This document shows, one piece after another, positions 25,815 through 34,836 of a stretch of 64,000 nt of DNA. Source of the DNA: Lachnospiraceae bacterium (lineage in GTDB: Bacteria > Bacillota > Clostridia > Lachnospirales > Lachnospiraceae); assembly GCA_910574885.1 (NCBI GenBank), contig CAJTDD010000022.1, forward strand, positions 1 through 64,000. Direction: 5' to 3'. Numbering within the stretch: the stretch's first letter is position 1; every line of letters begins with the position of its first letter. Position numbers and translations under genes: made by a program. Under the pieces are notes generated by a model, which searched no databases, was not told where the DNA came from, and was given only the letters and a program-made list of their open reading frames with translations.

Positions 25815-27197
25815 ATGAAAAAGGAGATGGACAGCCAGAGGCTTGGCACCGCGCCTTTGGGAAGCCTGATGTTTTCGCTTGCGGTGCCGGCTGTGGCGGC
25901 GCAGTTAATCAATGTGCTGTATAACATTGTAGACAGAATTTATATCGGCCATATCGAAGGGTATGGAGATGTGGCGCTGACAGGGGTTGGGGTTACGTTT
26001 CCGATTATCATGCTGATTTCAGCATTCAGTGCGTTTGCGGGGATGGGAGGCGCGCCTCTTGCATCGATTGAATTAGGCAGGCAGGATGTCCCCAAGGCAG
26101 AATTGATACTGGGAAATTCGGCCGGTATGATTGTTCTGTTTTCGGCTGTGCTGACCGTCGGGTTCTCCATATTCAAGCGGCCGGTTCTGTACGCATTCGG
26201 CGCCAGTGACGTGACGGTGGAGTACGCGGCAAGCTATATCGGCATCTACCTTATCGGTACGATTTTCGTGCAGGTAGCTGTTGGTTTGAATACGTTTATC
26301 AGCGGGCAGGGAGAGTCAAAGACGGCAATGCTGTCTGTGGTAATAGGCGCCGTACTGAATATTGTGCTGGACCCCATCCTGATTTTTTTACTGGATATGG
26401 GGGTGAGAGGCGCTGCGTTGGCAACGGTTATTTCCCAGGCGGTCAGCGCCGCGTGGGTCATCCGTTTCCTTACTTCCAGCCGGAGCGTCATGAAGCTGAA
26501 AATCAAGAATATGGGGCTGAAAGCCGATATTGTGAAACGGATTGCAGGACTTGGAATCTCTCCGTTTATCATGCAGAGTACAGAGAGCATGGTAAGTATT
26601 ACCCTGAATTCCGGACTGCAAAATTACGGCGGGGATCTGTATGTGGGAACCATGTCGATTATGACCAGTATTATGCAGTTGATTCTGATACCTGTACAGG
26701 GTATTTCTCAGGGTGTCCAGCCGATTATCAGCTACAGTTACGGGGCCGGAAACCGTAAGCGGGTCAGAGGAGCATTTATGAGGCTTCTGGCAGCGGGGCT
26801 TTTGGGGACTCTGATTCTCGGCGGGATAGCAGTCCTTGTGCCGGAAGTCTATGCAGGGATATTTACGAACAATGAGAAATTGATTGAGCTGACATGTCAG
26901 GTGATGCCGGTGTATTTCCTTGGGATTACAATTTTTGGATTACAGTCCGCATGCCAGTCTACGTTTCTTGCACTGGGGCAGGCGAAGGTTTCCCTGTTTA
27001 TCGCCCTTCTCAGGAAGGTTTTCCTTCTGATTCCGCTGGCAGTCATTTTCCCAAAGTTTATGGGCGTGATGGGTATCTACAGGGCGGAGCCGGTAGCGGA
27101 TATCATTTCTGTGGTGACTACAGGAATTTTATTTACATTTACGATGAAAAAGGTGTTACGCAGCATGGAAGAAAATAACGTAACGAAGGAGGCTTAA
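25815..27197 (+). CDS. MATE family efflux transporter
   Basis: 460-aa multidrug and toxin extrusion type carrier with about 12 hydrophobic segments arranged as two related halves (MFSLAVPAVAAQLINVLYNIVDRIYIGHI... at the N-terminus; GISPFIMQSTESMVSITLNSGLQ near 240). The family exports cationic drugs or metabolites with sodium or proton exchange. RBS AGGAAGGG precedes the ATG. The DegV-family gene begins 3 bases after the stop, so the two are co-transcribed. Confidence 0.92.
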   Translation: MKKEMDSQRLGTAPLGSLMFSLAVPAVAAQLINVLYNIVDRIYIGHIEGYGDVALTGVGVTFPIIMLISAFSAFAGMGGAPLASIELGRQDVPKAELILGNSAGMIVLFSAVLTVGFSIFKRPVLYAFGASDVTVEYAASYIGIYLIGTIFVQVAVGLNTFISGQGESKTAMLSVVIGAVLNIVLDPILIFLLDMGVRGAALATVISQAVSAAWVIRFLTSSRSVMKLKIKNMGLKADIVKRIAGLGISPFIMQSTESMVSITLNSGLQNYGGDLYVGTMSIMTSIMQLILIPVQGISQGVQPIISYSYGAGNRKRVRGAFMRLLAAGLLGTLILGGIAVLVPEVYAGIFTNNEKLIELTCQVMPVYFLGITIFGLQSACQSTFLALGQAKVSLFIALLRKVFLLIPLAVIFPKFMGVMGIYRAEPVADIISVVTTGILFTFTMKKVLRSMEENNVTKEA

Positions 27198-27200
27198 ATA

Positions 27201-28064
27201 TTGAAAGATTATATCATTACGGTAAACAGTACGGTGGATTTGCCTAAGGAATGGCTGACAGAGAGAAAGGTGCCAATAGTGCCCCTTAAATATACCATAG
27301 ACGGGGAAACATACGAGGATATGGACGGACTGTCTGCGAAAGAATTTTTTGGGAAGTTAAGGGACGGGAAGATGGCGGCGACATCTCAGGTGAATCCGGG
27401 AGAGGCAAAAGAGGCGTTGAAGCCCTTCCTTGAGGAAGGGAAGGATATCCTGCACCTTGCTTTTTCTTCCGCCCTTAGCGGAACCTGCAACAGTATGCGG
27501 ATTGCGGCAGAGGAACTTATGGAAGAGTATCCGCAGCAAAAGATGATAGTGGTTGATACGTTATGTGCCTGCCTTGGGGAAGGTCTGCTTTTGTACTATG
27601 CGTTGAAGCGTAAGAGCGAGGGATTTTCAATGGAGGAGACGGCGAAGTGGGTGGAGGAGAATAAGCTGCACGTCTGCCATAATGTGACGATTGATGATTT
27701 GGAGCATCTCCACAGGGGAGGGCGTATCTCCAAAACGGTAGCGGTGCTTGGCGGCATGGTGAAAATTAAGCCCATGATCCATATGGATGATAAGGGGGCT
27801 TTGCAGGTCATCGGAAAGGAGCGCGGGCGCAGAAAGTCTCTGAACAAGATTGTAGATACGGCTGTGAAGCAGTCAAAAGGGTGGGAGAATGATATCATAA
27901 TGATAACCCATGGGGACTGTGAAGAGGATGCGCGGTACGTGGAGGAACTGGTGCGGGAGAAGATGGGCATTGACCAGATTCTGGTCAACAATATCGGTAC
28001 TGTAATCGGCAGCCATACGGGACCGGGCGTAGTCGCTGTATTCTGTATGGGAGATAAGCGGTAA
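27201..28064 (+). CDS. DegV family fatty acid-binding protein
   Basis: 287-aa DegV-fold protein with the N-terminal ligand loop ITVNSTVDLPKEWL, then TSQVNPGEAKEALKPFLEEG, HLAFSSALSGTCNSMRIAAEEL and C-terminal TVIGSHTGPGVVAVFC. DegV/FakB proteins hold a fatty acid for the FakA kinase in Gram-positive phospholipid synthesis; no fakA is adjacent. It starts at TTG with an AAGGAGG 9 bases upstream, 3 bases after the MATE gene. Confidence 0.9.
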   Translation: MKDYIITVNSTVDLPKEWLTERKVPIVPLKYTIDGETYEDMDGLSAKEFFGKLRDGKMAATSQVNPGEAKEALKPFLEEGKDILHLAFSSALSGTCNSMRIAAEELMEEYPQQKMIVVDTLCACLGEGLLLYYALKRKSEGFSMEETAKWVEENKLHVCHNVTIDDLEHLHRGGRISKTVAVLGGMVKIKPMIHMDDKGALQVIGKERGRRKSLNKIVDTAVKQSKGWENDIIMITHGDCEEDARYVEELVREKMGIDQILVNNIGTVIGSHTGPGVVAVFCMGDKR

Positions 28065-28095
28065 AAAGAAAAAGTGGCGCCCACTTTTTCTTTTA
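28062..28095. terminator. Bidirectional terminator
   Basis: TAAAAAGAAAAAGTGG pairs with CCACTTTTTCTTTTA around a CGC centre with one bulged A. It separates the DegV gene from the convergent LysR gene. Confidence 0.85.
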
Positions 28096-28118
28096 CCAAT
28101 ACGCCCGCTGTCCGGCGG

Positions 28119-28988
28119 TTAATTTTTAAAATATTCTTTCGTATATTCAATAAATATCTTCATAGACGGCGACATGTCCGTGGGTGAAGCCACAGCCATA
28201 CCAAGTCTGCGGAAGGAGTAGGGTTTCAGCGGACGTGCCTCGAAGTTCCCTGTTTTTCCACGAAGAATCAGCTCCGGAAGGATGCTGATTCCTAGATTAT
28301 GCTCCACCATGGACAGGATGGAATAATCATTGTGGGAAGTGTATTTAATATCCGGCGTCACGCCCGCATTTTTTAAGATTCTGTGGACATCGTTCAGATA
28401 GGTATAGTCGGACACGACGAAGGCTGAACTCTCGAATAATTCGATCGGGATCTCGTCGTATGCGGCAAGGGGATGTCCTTTCGGCATGACTGCAAGCATC
28501 GGGTCGTCATACAGATGAATGAAATGATAGGAAGAGCTGTTCTGATAGCTGGTAAATGCGATGTCTACCTTGTGGTCACGAATCCATTTGGAAAGCTCTG
28601 CTTCATTTCCCTCTGAGATATCAAAATGGATTCCTGGATATTCATCCTTAAATGTCCGGATGATTCCCGGAATCCAGTGGATGGAACAACTGGTGTAGGT
28701 TCCAATCTTTAATGTTCCCTTACGTACGCCTGTCAGGAAAGAAATCTCCTGATTCAGCGATTCGTAGGCGGCGACGAGATAGCGGATTGAGGGAAGGAGC
28801 GCCGACCCTTCCCTGGTCAGCGACACTCCCTGATGCCCTTTGTGGAACAGCGGGAATCCGACCTCCTTTTCCAGGGATTTCATCATCTGCGTAATCCCTG
28901 CCTGTGTATACCCCAGTTCTTCTCCGGCTTTGGTATAGCTGCCGGAATCAACGACTGAAAGGAATACGTTCCATTTTCTTAGCCCCAT
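28119..28988 (-). CDS. LysR family transcriptional regulator
   Basis: 289-aa regulator: N-terminal winged helix-turn-helix (FLSVVDSGSYTKAGEELGYTQAGITQMMKSLEKEVG, residues 9-43) and a periplasmic-binding-like effector domain (GTLKIGTYTSCSIHWIPGII near 95; HNDYSILSMVEHNLGISILPELI near 215). It lies 26 bases downstream of the NSS transporter gene on the same strand, so it is likely co-transcribed with it and may regulate that transporter. The ligand is unknown. Confidence 0.92.
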   Translation of the reverse strand: MGLRKWNVFLSVVDSGSYTKAGEELGYTQAGITQMMKSLEKEVGFPLFHKGHQGVSLTREGSALLPSIRYLVAAYESLNQEISFLTGVRKGTLKIGTYTSCSIHWIPGIIRTFKDEYPGIHFDISEGNEAELSKWIRDHKVDIAFTSYQNSSSYHFIHLYDDPMLAVMPKGHPLAAYDEIPIELFESSAFVVSDYTYLNDVHRILKNAGVTPDIKYTSHNDYSILSMVEHNLGISILPELILRGKTGNFEARPLKPYSFRRLGMAVASPTDMSPSMKIFIEYTKEYFKN

Positions 28989-29014
28989 GGCTTTTTATTC
29001 CCCCCTAAAAACAA

Positions 29015-30370
29015 TTACAGCTTAAATAACCCAAGCCCGCTTGCGACGGAGCTGATGAGAATAATAATCAGGAAGAGCGGAGCCACCCATTTGATCATGA
29101 TGTTGAACATTCCTTCTGCCTTGAAGGTTCCGTCTGATCCCTTTACCTCGTCGGCAACCGCCTTGGGCTTGATAATGAACCCAACAAAGATGCAGGTAAA
29201 AAGGGCAACGATCGGCATCAGGACGCTATTGCTTACGAAGTCCATAATGTCAAGGATGGACATGCCGTTCCAGCTTATGAAGCCCAACGGACCGAATCCA
29301 AGGGAAGACGGGATTCCCATGACCAGCGCAAGTACCGCAACAAAAATACCGGTGAATCTGCGTTTCCAGCCAAATTTGTCCATGAAAACGGAAACGATCG
29401 TCTCCATCAGTGAGATGGCGGATGTCAGGGCCGCAAAGAATACCAGCAGGAAGAAAATGGTTCCGATGAAGCCGCCGAATTTCATGCTTGCAAATACTTT
29501 CGGAAGGGTCATGAACATAAGCCCCGGTCCTGCATTGAGCGCAGAACGATCGCCGCCGGAAAATGCAAATACAGCCGGGATGATCATCAGTCCGGCAAGG
29601 AATGCGATTCCTGTGTCGAACAACTCGATCTGGCGCACGGAGCTTTCCAGGTTATCGTTTTTCTTCATATAAGAACCGTAGGTAATCATGATGCCCATTG
29701 CCAGCGACATCGAGTAGAAGAGCTGTCCCATTGCCGCCAGAATCGTCTTCACGGACACGTCTGCCATATGAGGCTTGATGTAGTAAATCAGTCCTTCCAT
29801 GGAGCCTTTTAAGGTCAGTCCGTACACGGATATGATAATCGTAAGTATTACGAGAATCGGCATCATGATTTTGCTGACCTTCTCGATTCCTTTTTCTACG
29901 CCGCATAATACGACGATGGCCGTGAACGCCAGGAATATGAAAAACCAGCCGATTGGTTCAATTGTGCCTCCGATAAAATCAGTAAAATATGTATCGCCTG
30001 CGGAAGCCTTCACGCCGCCTGTGACGAAAACGGTAAAATACTTTACAACCCATCCGCCGATTACGGAGTAGTACGGGAAGATAATAACCGGAACGATGAC
30101 GGCAAGTATCCCCAGAAAATTAAACCGTTTATCCAGTGACCGGAATGCGCCGATGGCGCTTAAACCTGTCTTCCGCCCCAATGAAATCTCTGCAATCATC
30201 AGTGTAAAACCGAAGGTAACTGCAAGGATCAGATAAATCAACAGGAATGTTCCCCCGCCGTACTGAGCGGCAAGGTATGGAAACCTCCAGATATTCCCGA
30301 GTCCGACTGCTGAGCCAGCAGCGGCGAGAACGAAACCAAGCTTGTTAGAAAAATTACTTCTGTCTTTCAT
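29015..30370 (-). CDS. Sodium-dependent neurotransmitter:sodium symporter family transporter
   Basis: 451-aa NSS (SNF) family protein with about 11-12 membrane helices. The N-terminal signature NKLGFVLAAAGSAVGLGNIWRFPYLAAQYGGGTFLLIYLI forms the sodium/substrate site of LeuT-type carriers. Bacterial members import amino acids such as tryptophan, tyrosine, leucine or methionine with sodium; the substrate is not predictable here. RBS GAGGAGG lies upstream on the minus strand. The LysR gene follows directly. Confidence 0.92.
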   Translation of the reverse strand: MKDRSNFSNKLGFVLAAAGSAVGLGNIWRFPYLAAQYGGGTFLLIYLILAVTFGFTLMIAEISLGRKTGLSAIGAFRSLDKRFNFLGILAVIVPVIIFPYYSVIGGWVVKYFTVFVTGGVKASAGDTYFTDFIGGTIEPIGWFFIFLAFTAIVVLCGVEKGIEKVSKIMMPILVILTIIISVYGLTLKGSMEGLIYYIKPHMADVSVKTILAAMGQLFYSMSLAMGIMITYGSYMKKNDNLESSVRQIELFDTGIAFLAGLMIIPAVFAFSGGDRSALNAGPGLMFMTLPKVFASMKFGGFIGTIFFLLVFFAALTSAISLMETIVSVFMDKFGWKRRFTGIFVAVLALVMGIPSSLGFGPLGFISWNGMSILDIMDFVSNSVLMPIVALFTCIFVGFIIKPKAVADEVKGSDGTFKAEGMFNIMIKWVAPLFLIIILISSVASGLGLFKL

Positions 30371-30633
30371 TTAAAATCCTCCTCAATTCTTTTCATCCCA
30401 AAAACAGATTATGCTCTATTATTGCATGAACGGACAATATTTTCAAGAATATTTTTATGGATGCGTGATACGGTCTCCTTTCACGCAAAAAAAATCGTAT
30501 TTAAAACAGAAATAACCACATTTTAAACACAGGGTGTTGCTTCTTTTTTAAAATAGGATAAAATAAACTCATTAAAAGGGATGGCCATCTCACAGGAATG
30601 CAGCGAGAAAAAGAAAAGAGCGAGGGATGACAA

Positions 30634-31887
30634 ATGGAAGAAAAGAAAAAGGGATTTTCGGTATCTCTTACGACACAGATTCTAATCGCGACGGTCGGAG
30701 GTATTCTGTTCGGTACAATCATCGGACCGTGGGCGGCAAATCTGAAATTTATCGGTGATATTTTTATCCGGCTGATTCAGATGTCCGTAGTACTTCTGGT
30801 TATGTCCGCAGTAGCGGCGGCGGTAGGAAGCGGCGACGGGCAGGACGTAGGGAAGATGGGTTTCCACACGTTTAAGTGGATTATTGCATTTACAGTGATT
30901 TCGGCAGGATTTGGTGTGGCGTTGTCCATGCTGTTCAAACCGGGCGTCGGGATTGAGATTGCAAGTGCGGAGGATGTGGCAAATGCGGCGGTAGAATCTG
31001 CTTCCTTACAGGAGACGCTGTTGGGATTTGTACCGACGAACATTATCGGTTCTATGGCGGAGAGCGCAATGGTTCCGTGTATCGTATTCTCACTGTTCTT
31101 CGGCGTGGCGATGGGCGCGTACACGAAGCAGAGCGGGAACCGCAATATGGTAGAGTGGGTGACAGGACTGAATACGATTATCACAAATATTATTAAGACG
31201 GTTATGCACATTGCGCCAATCGGTATCTTCTGTCTGTTGGCAAATGTAGCCGGTTCTACGGGCCTGAAAGTAATTATTCCAATGATGAAGTTTTTAGGGG
31301 TACTCCTAATCGGCGATGCGATTCAGTTCATGCTGTTCGGGCCATTTACTGCGGCAATGTGTAAAGTAAACCCGGCTAAGATGCCGAAGAAATTTGCCAA
31401 GATGTCTATCATGGCAGTGACGACGACTTCTGGGGCAATCTGTCTTCCGACGAAGATGGAGGATGCAGTGACCAAGTTTGGCATCAGCCGTAAGGTGGCT
31501 GACTTTACTGGGCCGATTACCATGTCCATGAATAGCTGCGGGGCTGCACAGTGCTATGTGGCGGCAATCTTCTTCATGGCCCAGTCTACGGGTATCGAGA
31601 TGACAGTCTATCAGATGGGAATGGCGATTCTTTTATCCTGCCTGATGTGTATGGGAACGATTTCCGTGCCGGGCGGTTCTGTAATCGTGTATACGTTCCT
31701 TGCGTCTTCGCTGGGACTTCCGTTGGAGAGCATTGCGGTATTGATTGGTATTGACTGGTTTGCAGGAATGTTCCGTACGTTGATGAATGTAGACGTGGAT
31801 GTTATGGTCGGTATGCTGGTGGCAAGCAAGCTGGGCGAGCTGGACCGTGACGTATATAACGAAAAGAAGGCAGTTACCTATAATTAA
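30634..31887 (+). CDS. Dicarboxylate/amino acid:cation symporter (DAACS family)
   Basis: 417-aa glutamate transporter-fold protein. About 8 helices with the two re-entrant regions: the serine-rich motif MAVTTTSGAICLPTKMEDAVTKFGIS near residue 265 and TMSMNSCGAAQCYVA near 300, and the FAGMFRTLMNVDVDVMVGMLVAS segment near 375 that holds substrate- and sodium-binding residues. Substrate could be glutamate, aspartate, serine or a dicarboxylate. A LytS/LytTR two-component system lies downstream and may control it. It starts after GCGAGGGATG, with a modest RBS. Confidence 0.91.
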   Translation: MEEKKKGFSVSLTTQILIATVGGILFGTIIGPWAANLKFIGDIFIRLIQMSVVLLVMSAVAAAVGSGDGQDVGKMGFHTFKWIIAFTVISAGFGVALSMLFKPGVGIEIASAEDVANAAVESASLQETLLGFVPTNIIGSMAESAMVPCIVFSLFFGVAMGAYTKQSGNRNMVEWVTGLNTIITNIIKTVMHIAPIGIFCLLANVAGSTGLKVIIPMMKFLGVLLIGDAIQFMLFGPFTAAMCKVNPAKMPKKFAKMSIMAVTTTSGAICLPTKMEDAVTKFGISRKVADFTGPITMSMNSCGAAQCYVAAIFFMAQSTGIEMTVYQMGMAILLSCLMCMGTISVPGGSVIVYTFLASSLGLPLESIAVLIGIDWFAGMFRTLMNVDVDVMVGMLVASKLGELDRDVYNEKKAVTYN

Positions 31888-31954
31888 TTGAGGTTTCAAA
31901 TCATTATTTGAACATACATACATAACTCTCTCAAGGGGCCGGAAGGCTTCGGAG

Positions 31955-31992
31955 GACCTCCGGGTATTGGAAAGATAGCCGGAGGTCTTTTT
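31955..31992 (+). terminator. Terminator after the DAACS gene
   Basis: GACCTCCGG (31955-31963) pairs with CCGGAGGTC (31979-31987), followed by TTTTTT. Confidence 0.8.
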
Positions 31993-32031
31993 TACTATAT
32001 TAGGAAACTTCGCGATTATCTGCTGGACAAT

Positions 32032-32053
32032 ATGTAAGATTCCATGTAAGATT
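32032..32053 (+). promoter_or_regulatory. Tandem 10-base direct repeat upstream of the LytS-type kinase gene
   Basis: ATGTAAGATT occurs twice (32032-32041 and 32044-32053), one helical turn plus two bases apart, about 90 bases before the start codon. This could be a binding site for an activator; the pattern does not match the published LytTR consensus. Confidence 0.3.
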
Positions 32054-32143
32054 ATAAATATGGATTTTGATGCGGCTTAGGAAGAATGGGAGGACGTGTC
32101 AGGGACGTTTCAACAAAGCTTCATAGATATGGGGAGGGAGAAC

Positions 32144-33862
32144 ATGCAGGGAAACAGGCTGGTGTTTGAACTGATTTTAAATATTGCGCTCCTAGTGCTG
32201 ATTGCCAACCTGCTCTCAAAATTCAGGCTGATTCAGAATTTGATCTTACAGGAGAGGCGAAGCCTCAGAAGCCAGGCGTTCCTGTCCGTGGTATTCGGAG
32301 GGATGGTGGTTTTGTCCACCTATACAGGGATAGATATCGGCTCTTACAGCCTGAATACCCGAGTCATCGGCGCCATGGCGGCAGGGCTTCTGGGAGGGCC
32401 GATTGTGGGGCTGTATGCTTCGTTGATTGGCGCAGTCTATGTATACGTTTTTTCTTCGCCTCAGGCCTTTGCCATGGCGTCTGCATTCTCGACCATGTTG
32501 TTCGGACTTCTGGGAGGCGGTTTTTACCCTTATTTTCAGCGGGGAAAGTGGAAATACCAGGACTTATTTCTTCTGGCGTGTTTTGCGGAGGTCTGCGACA
32601 TGGTGTGCCTGCTTAGGTTCACCGTGCCGGTTCAGATGGCGCTGAATACCATACTTGAAATCTCTCTGCCTATGATTTTGCTGAATGCCAGCGGTATCCT
32701 GATTTTTATTTCCAGCTTTAACCAGGTATTTGTGCTGCAGGATGTGGAGCGCAGCCGCCAGCTTCAACAGGCTTCGGAGCTTGCGCGCAAATGCCTGCCC
32801 CTTCTTTTGCAGGGAATCGGGAACCGCGGCAATATGGAGAGGTTCGCCGGGACGATTTTGGAGGAGACGGACTGGGCGGGGGTTATTATCGCAGACAGGA
32901 ATGAGATTATTGCGTGCCGCCAGAAGAAGGCAGAGAAGGAGTTTTGGCCGGAAGGACAGATACCGGGCATCGGTATCCGGGCGATGGAGTCCGGGAATCT
33001 AACGACCATGTCTCAGGTTCCGCTGACCAGCCCGTGGTATGAGTGGATGAAGGATTATTCTCTGATTGCGGCGCCCTTCATGATACGGGATCAGGCTGTG
33101 GGATGCCTGATCGTGTGGGTGAAGAAACAGTGGGTGTTCATGCAGAGCGAACTGGAGTTACAGCAGCATTTGGTGAACCTGAGTTCTTATCAGCTTGCGC
33201 TCTCGGAGCTTGAGAGGCAGAAGGATATGCGTCAGAAGGCGGAATTCAAAGCACTGCAATTTCAGGTGAATCCCCATTTCCTGTTTAATGCGCTGAATAC
33301 TGTCTCCTGCGTATGCCGGGAGAATCCGGACCGTGCAAGGGAGCTTTTGATTGTTCTTGCTAACTATTTCCGGTATAATCTGAACAGCGAGGCGTATATG
33401 GTTCCCTTCGATGAGGAGATGGAGCATGTACGTGATTATCTGGAACTTGAGAAGGCCAGGTTTGAAGAAAAGCTGATTATTACGTATGATGTGCCGGAGA
33501 ATATTGGAATCAAGATTCCTACGCTGATTTTGCAGCCCATCGTGGAAAATGCCGTGCGTTATGGAATGAACCGGGAAGGGAAACGGATCGTGAAAATCCT
33601 GGCCAAGGCGGAACCGTCAGGATGCCGGGTCTATATCCGGGATGAAGGGAAAGGGATACCCAAGGAGGTTCTGGAGAATCTGATGAATGGGCAGGCAATC
33701 GGGAACAGTGTAGGGCTTAGCAATGTGCATAAGCGGATGAAGAGTATCTACGGGGAGGAGAACGGGCTTAGGATTACCAGCGCCGACGAGGGAACTTGTG
33801 TAGAATTGCATTTTTCAGGCAGGGCAGATAGTCAGTGCGGGATGGAGGAGGAATGCAGATGA
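32144..33862 (+). CDS. LytS/YehU-type sensor histidine kinase
   Basis: 572-aa membrane kinase. The N-terminal 5TM-5TMR_LYT region (about six hydrophobic segments, residues 5-200) is followed by a GAF-like part (about 210-345) and the His kinase domain with ALQFQVNPHFLFNALNTVSC near 380 (phosphoacceptor His in NPHFLFN) and the ATPase N box LQPIVENAVRYGMNREG near 467, then RDEGKGIP and NSVGLSNVHKRM. Such kinases sense pyruvate or envelope state in characterised species. ATG 32144 with GGGAGGGAG is preferred over an upstream in-frame GTG at 32096. It overlaps the regulator gene by ATGA, so the two are translationally coupled. Confidence 0.9.
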   Translation: MQGNRLVFELILNIALLVLIANLLSKFRLIQNLILQERRSLRSQAFLSVVFGGMVVLSTYTGIDIGSYSLNTRVIGAMAAGLLGGPIVGLYASLIGAVYVYVFSSPQAFAMASAFSTMLFGLLGGGFYPYFQRGKWKYQDLFLLACFAEVCDMVCLLRFTVPVQMALNTILEISLPMILLNASGILIFISSFNQVFVLQDVERSRQLQQASELARKCLPLLLQGIGNRGNMERFAGTILEETDWAGVIIADRNEIIACRQKKAEKEFWPEGQIPGIGIRAMESGNLTTMSQVPLTSPWYEWMKDYSLIAAPFMIRDQAVGCLIVWVKKQWVFMQSELELQQHLVNLSSYQLALSELERQKDMRQKAEFKALQFQVNPHFLFNALNTVSCVCRENPDRARELLIVLANYFRYNLNSEAYMVPFDEEMEHVRDYLELEKARFEEKLIITYDVPENIGIKIPTLILQPIVENAVRYGMNREGKRIVKILAKAEPSGCRVYIRDEGKGIPKEVLENLMNGQAIGNSVGLSNVHKRMKSIYGEENGLRITSADEGTCVELHFSGRADSQCGMEEECR

Positions 33863-34569
33863 GAATCGCGGTTGTAGACGACGAAAGACCGGCAAGAAGT
33901 GAACTGAGGCATCAGCTCTCAGAGCTTCTGCCGGATGCACAGATCGATGAGGGCGAGAGCGGGGCGCAGGCTCTTGAGATGGCGGGAGAAGTGTGCTATG
34001 ACCTGTTTTTTCTCGATATCAATCTCGGAGATATTAACGGGACTGTTCTTGTGAATGCGCTGAAAAATATGCAGCCGAATATGAAGGTTGTGTTTGTAAC
34101 GGCTTATTCGGAGTATGCCGTGAAGGCGTTTGAGCTGGATGTAGAGGATTATATCATGAAGCCCTTTGACAAGAGACGCCTGGAAAAGATGCTGAAAAAA
34201 TGTGGGATGAAGAAGTCTGAGAAACCGCTGGATTCCATGAAGCGGATTGCGATTAATACGGAAGGAAAGACGATTTTTAAGGAAGTGGGCGATATTGTAT
34301 ACATAGAGACGTATAACAGGGGGTGCCTGATTCACACGGTGGAGGAAGACTATTTCGAGGGGAAGACGATTGGAGAATTCGAGAAGAGAATGTGTGATAT
34401 GGGATTTTTCCGGAGTCAGAAGAGCTATCTGGTGAATCTGAACAAGGTGAAGGAGCTGTTTTTGTGGAAAAATAACAGCTTTGCGATTAAGATGGAAGGA
34501 TATGAGAAGGAGATTCTGCCTGTGGGAAGGGAGAAAATCAAGATTTTGCGCCAGTTGCTTGGGGGATAA
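33859..34569 (+). CDS. LytTR-family response regulator (LytR/YpdB-like)
   Basis: 236-aa regulator with a receiver domain (VVDDERPAR at residues 4-12, phosphoacceptor Asp near 53 in LFFLDINLGD, lysine in YIMKPFDKR near 103) and a C-terminal LytTR domain (FKEVGDIVYIETYNRGCLIHT...FFRSQKSYLVNLNKVKEL). ATG 33859 is 8 bases after GGAGGAG, and its first bases overlap the TGA of the kinase gene. Partner of the LytS-type kinase; its probable target is the DAACS transporter immediately upstream, by analogy with BtsSR/YpdAB systems that switch on a neighbouring or dedicated carrier. Confidence 0.91.
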   Translation: MRIAVVDDERPARSELRHQLSELLPDAQIDEGESGAQALEMAGEVCYDLFFLDINLGDINGTVLVNALKNMQPNMKVVFVTAYSEYAVKAFELDVEDYIMKPFDKRRLEKMLKKCGMKKSEKPLDSMKRIAINTEGKTIFKEVGDIVYIETYNRGCLIHTVEEDYFEGKTIGEFEKRMCDMGFFRSQKSYLVNLNKVKELFLWKNNSFAIKMEGYEKEILPVGREKIKILRQLLGG

Positions 34570-34583
34570 CGGAAATTTAGGTA

Positions 34584-34612
34584 TTGACATCAAAGAGCAG
34601 ATGTGTTAAATT
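34584..34612 (+). promoter_or_regulatory. Promoter of infC-rpmI-rplT
   Basis: TTGACA (34584-34589) and TAAATT (34607-34612) with a 17-base spacer, giving a leader of about 215 bases. Confidence 0.65.
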
Positions 34613-34618
34613 TATATA

Positions 34619-34806
34619 TGCGTGAGGCAAAAAAGAAAGTAGAGTATCCACTCTCACCATAGCACAATCGGGTGACTATTGGTTTGATATTGCGTATTTC
34701 AGTCGTTATTGCTGATATTTTGTTATAATATTTATGATATCATGTTAGCGGCCCTGTGATACAGATATGTTAAGTGGATAGTCTGAATGCTGTTCACTTA
34801 TTTTTA
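34619..34806 (+). promoter_or_regulatory. Structured leader of infC operon with terminator-like hairpin (L20-type leader candidate)
   Basis: The stretch between promoter and infC contains a small hairpin AGAGT-ATCC-ACTCT and, directly before the RBS, TAAGTG (34772 region) pairing with CACTTA, followed by TTTTTATG. A terminator hairpin at this place is what autogenous L20 leaders of Firmicute infC-rpmI-rplT operons show: L20 binding favours termination. The assignment rests on position and operon content; I could not match the leader to a covariance model. Confidence 0.5.
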
Positions 34807-34836
34807 TGTATATTTTTATGATGGGGGTGCAAGACA

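Noticed and set aside
30463-30486. GCGTGA...TCACGC inverted repeat between the NSS and DAACS genes
   Set aside because: Only 6-base arms with a 12-base gap; expected by chance in intergenic DNA of this length.
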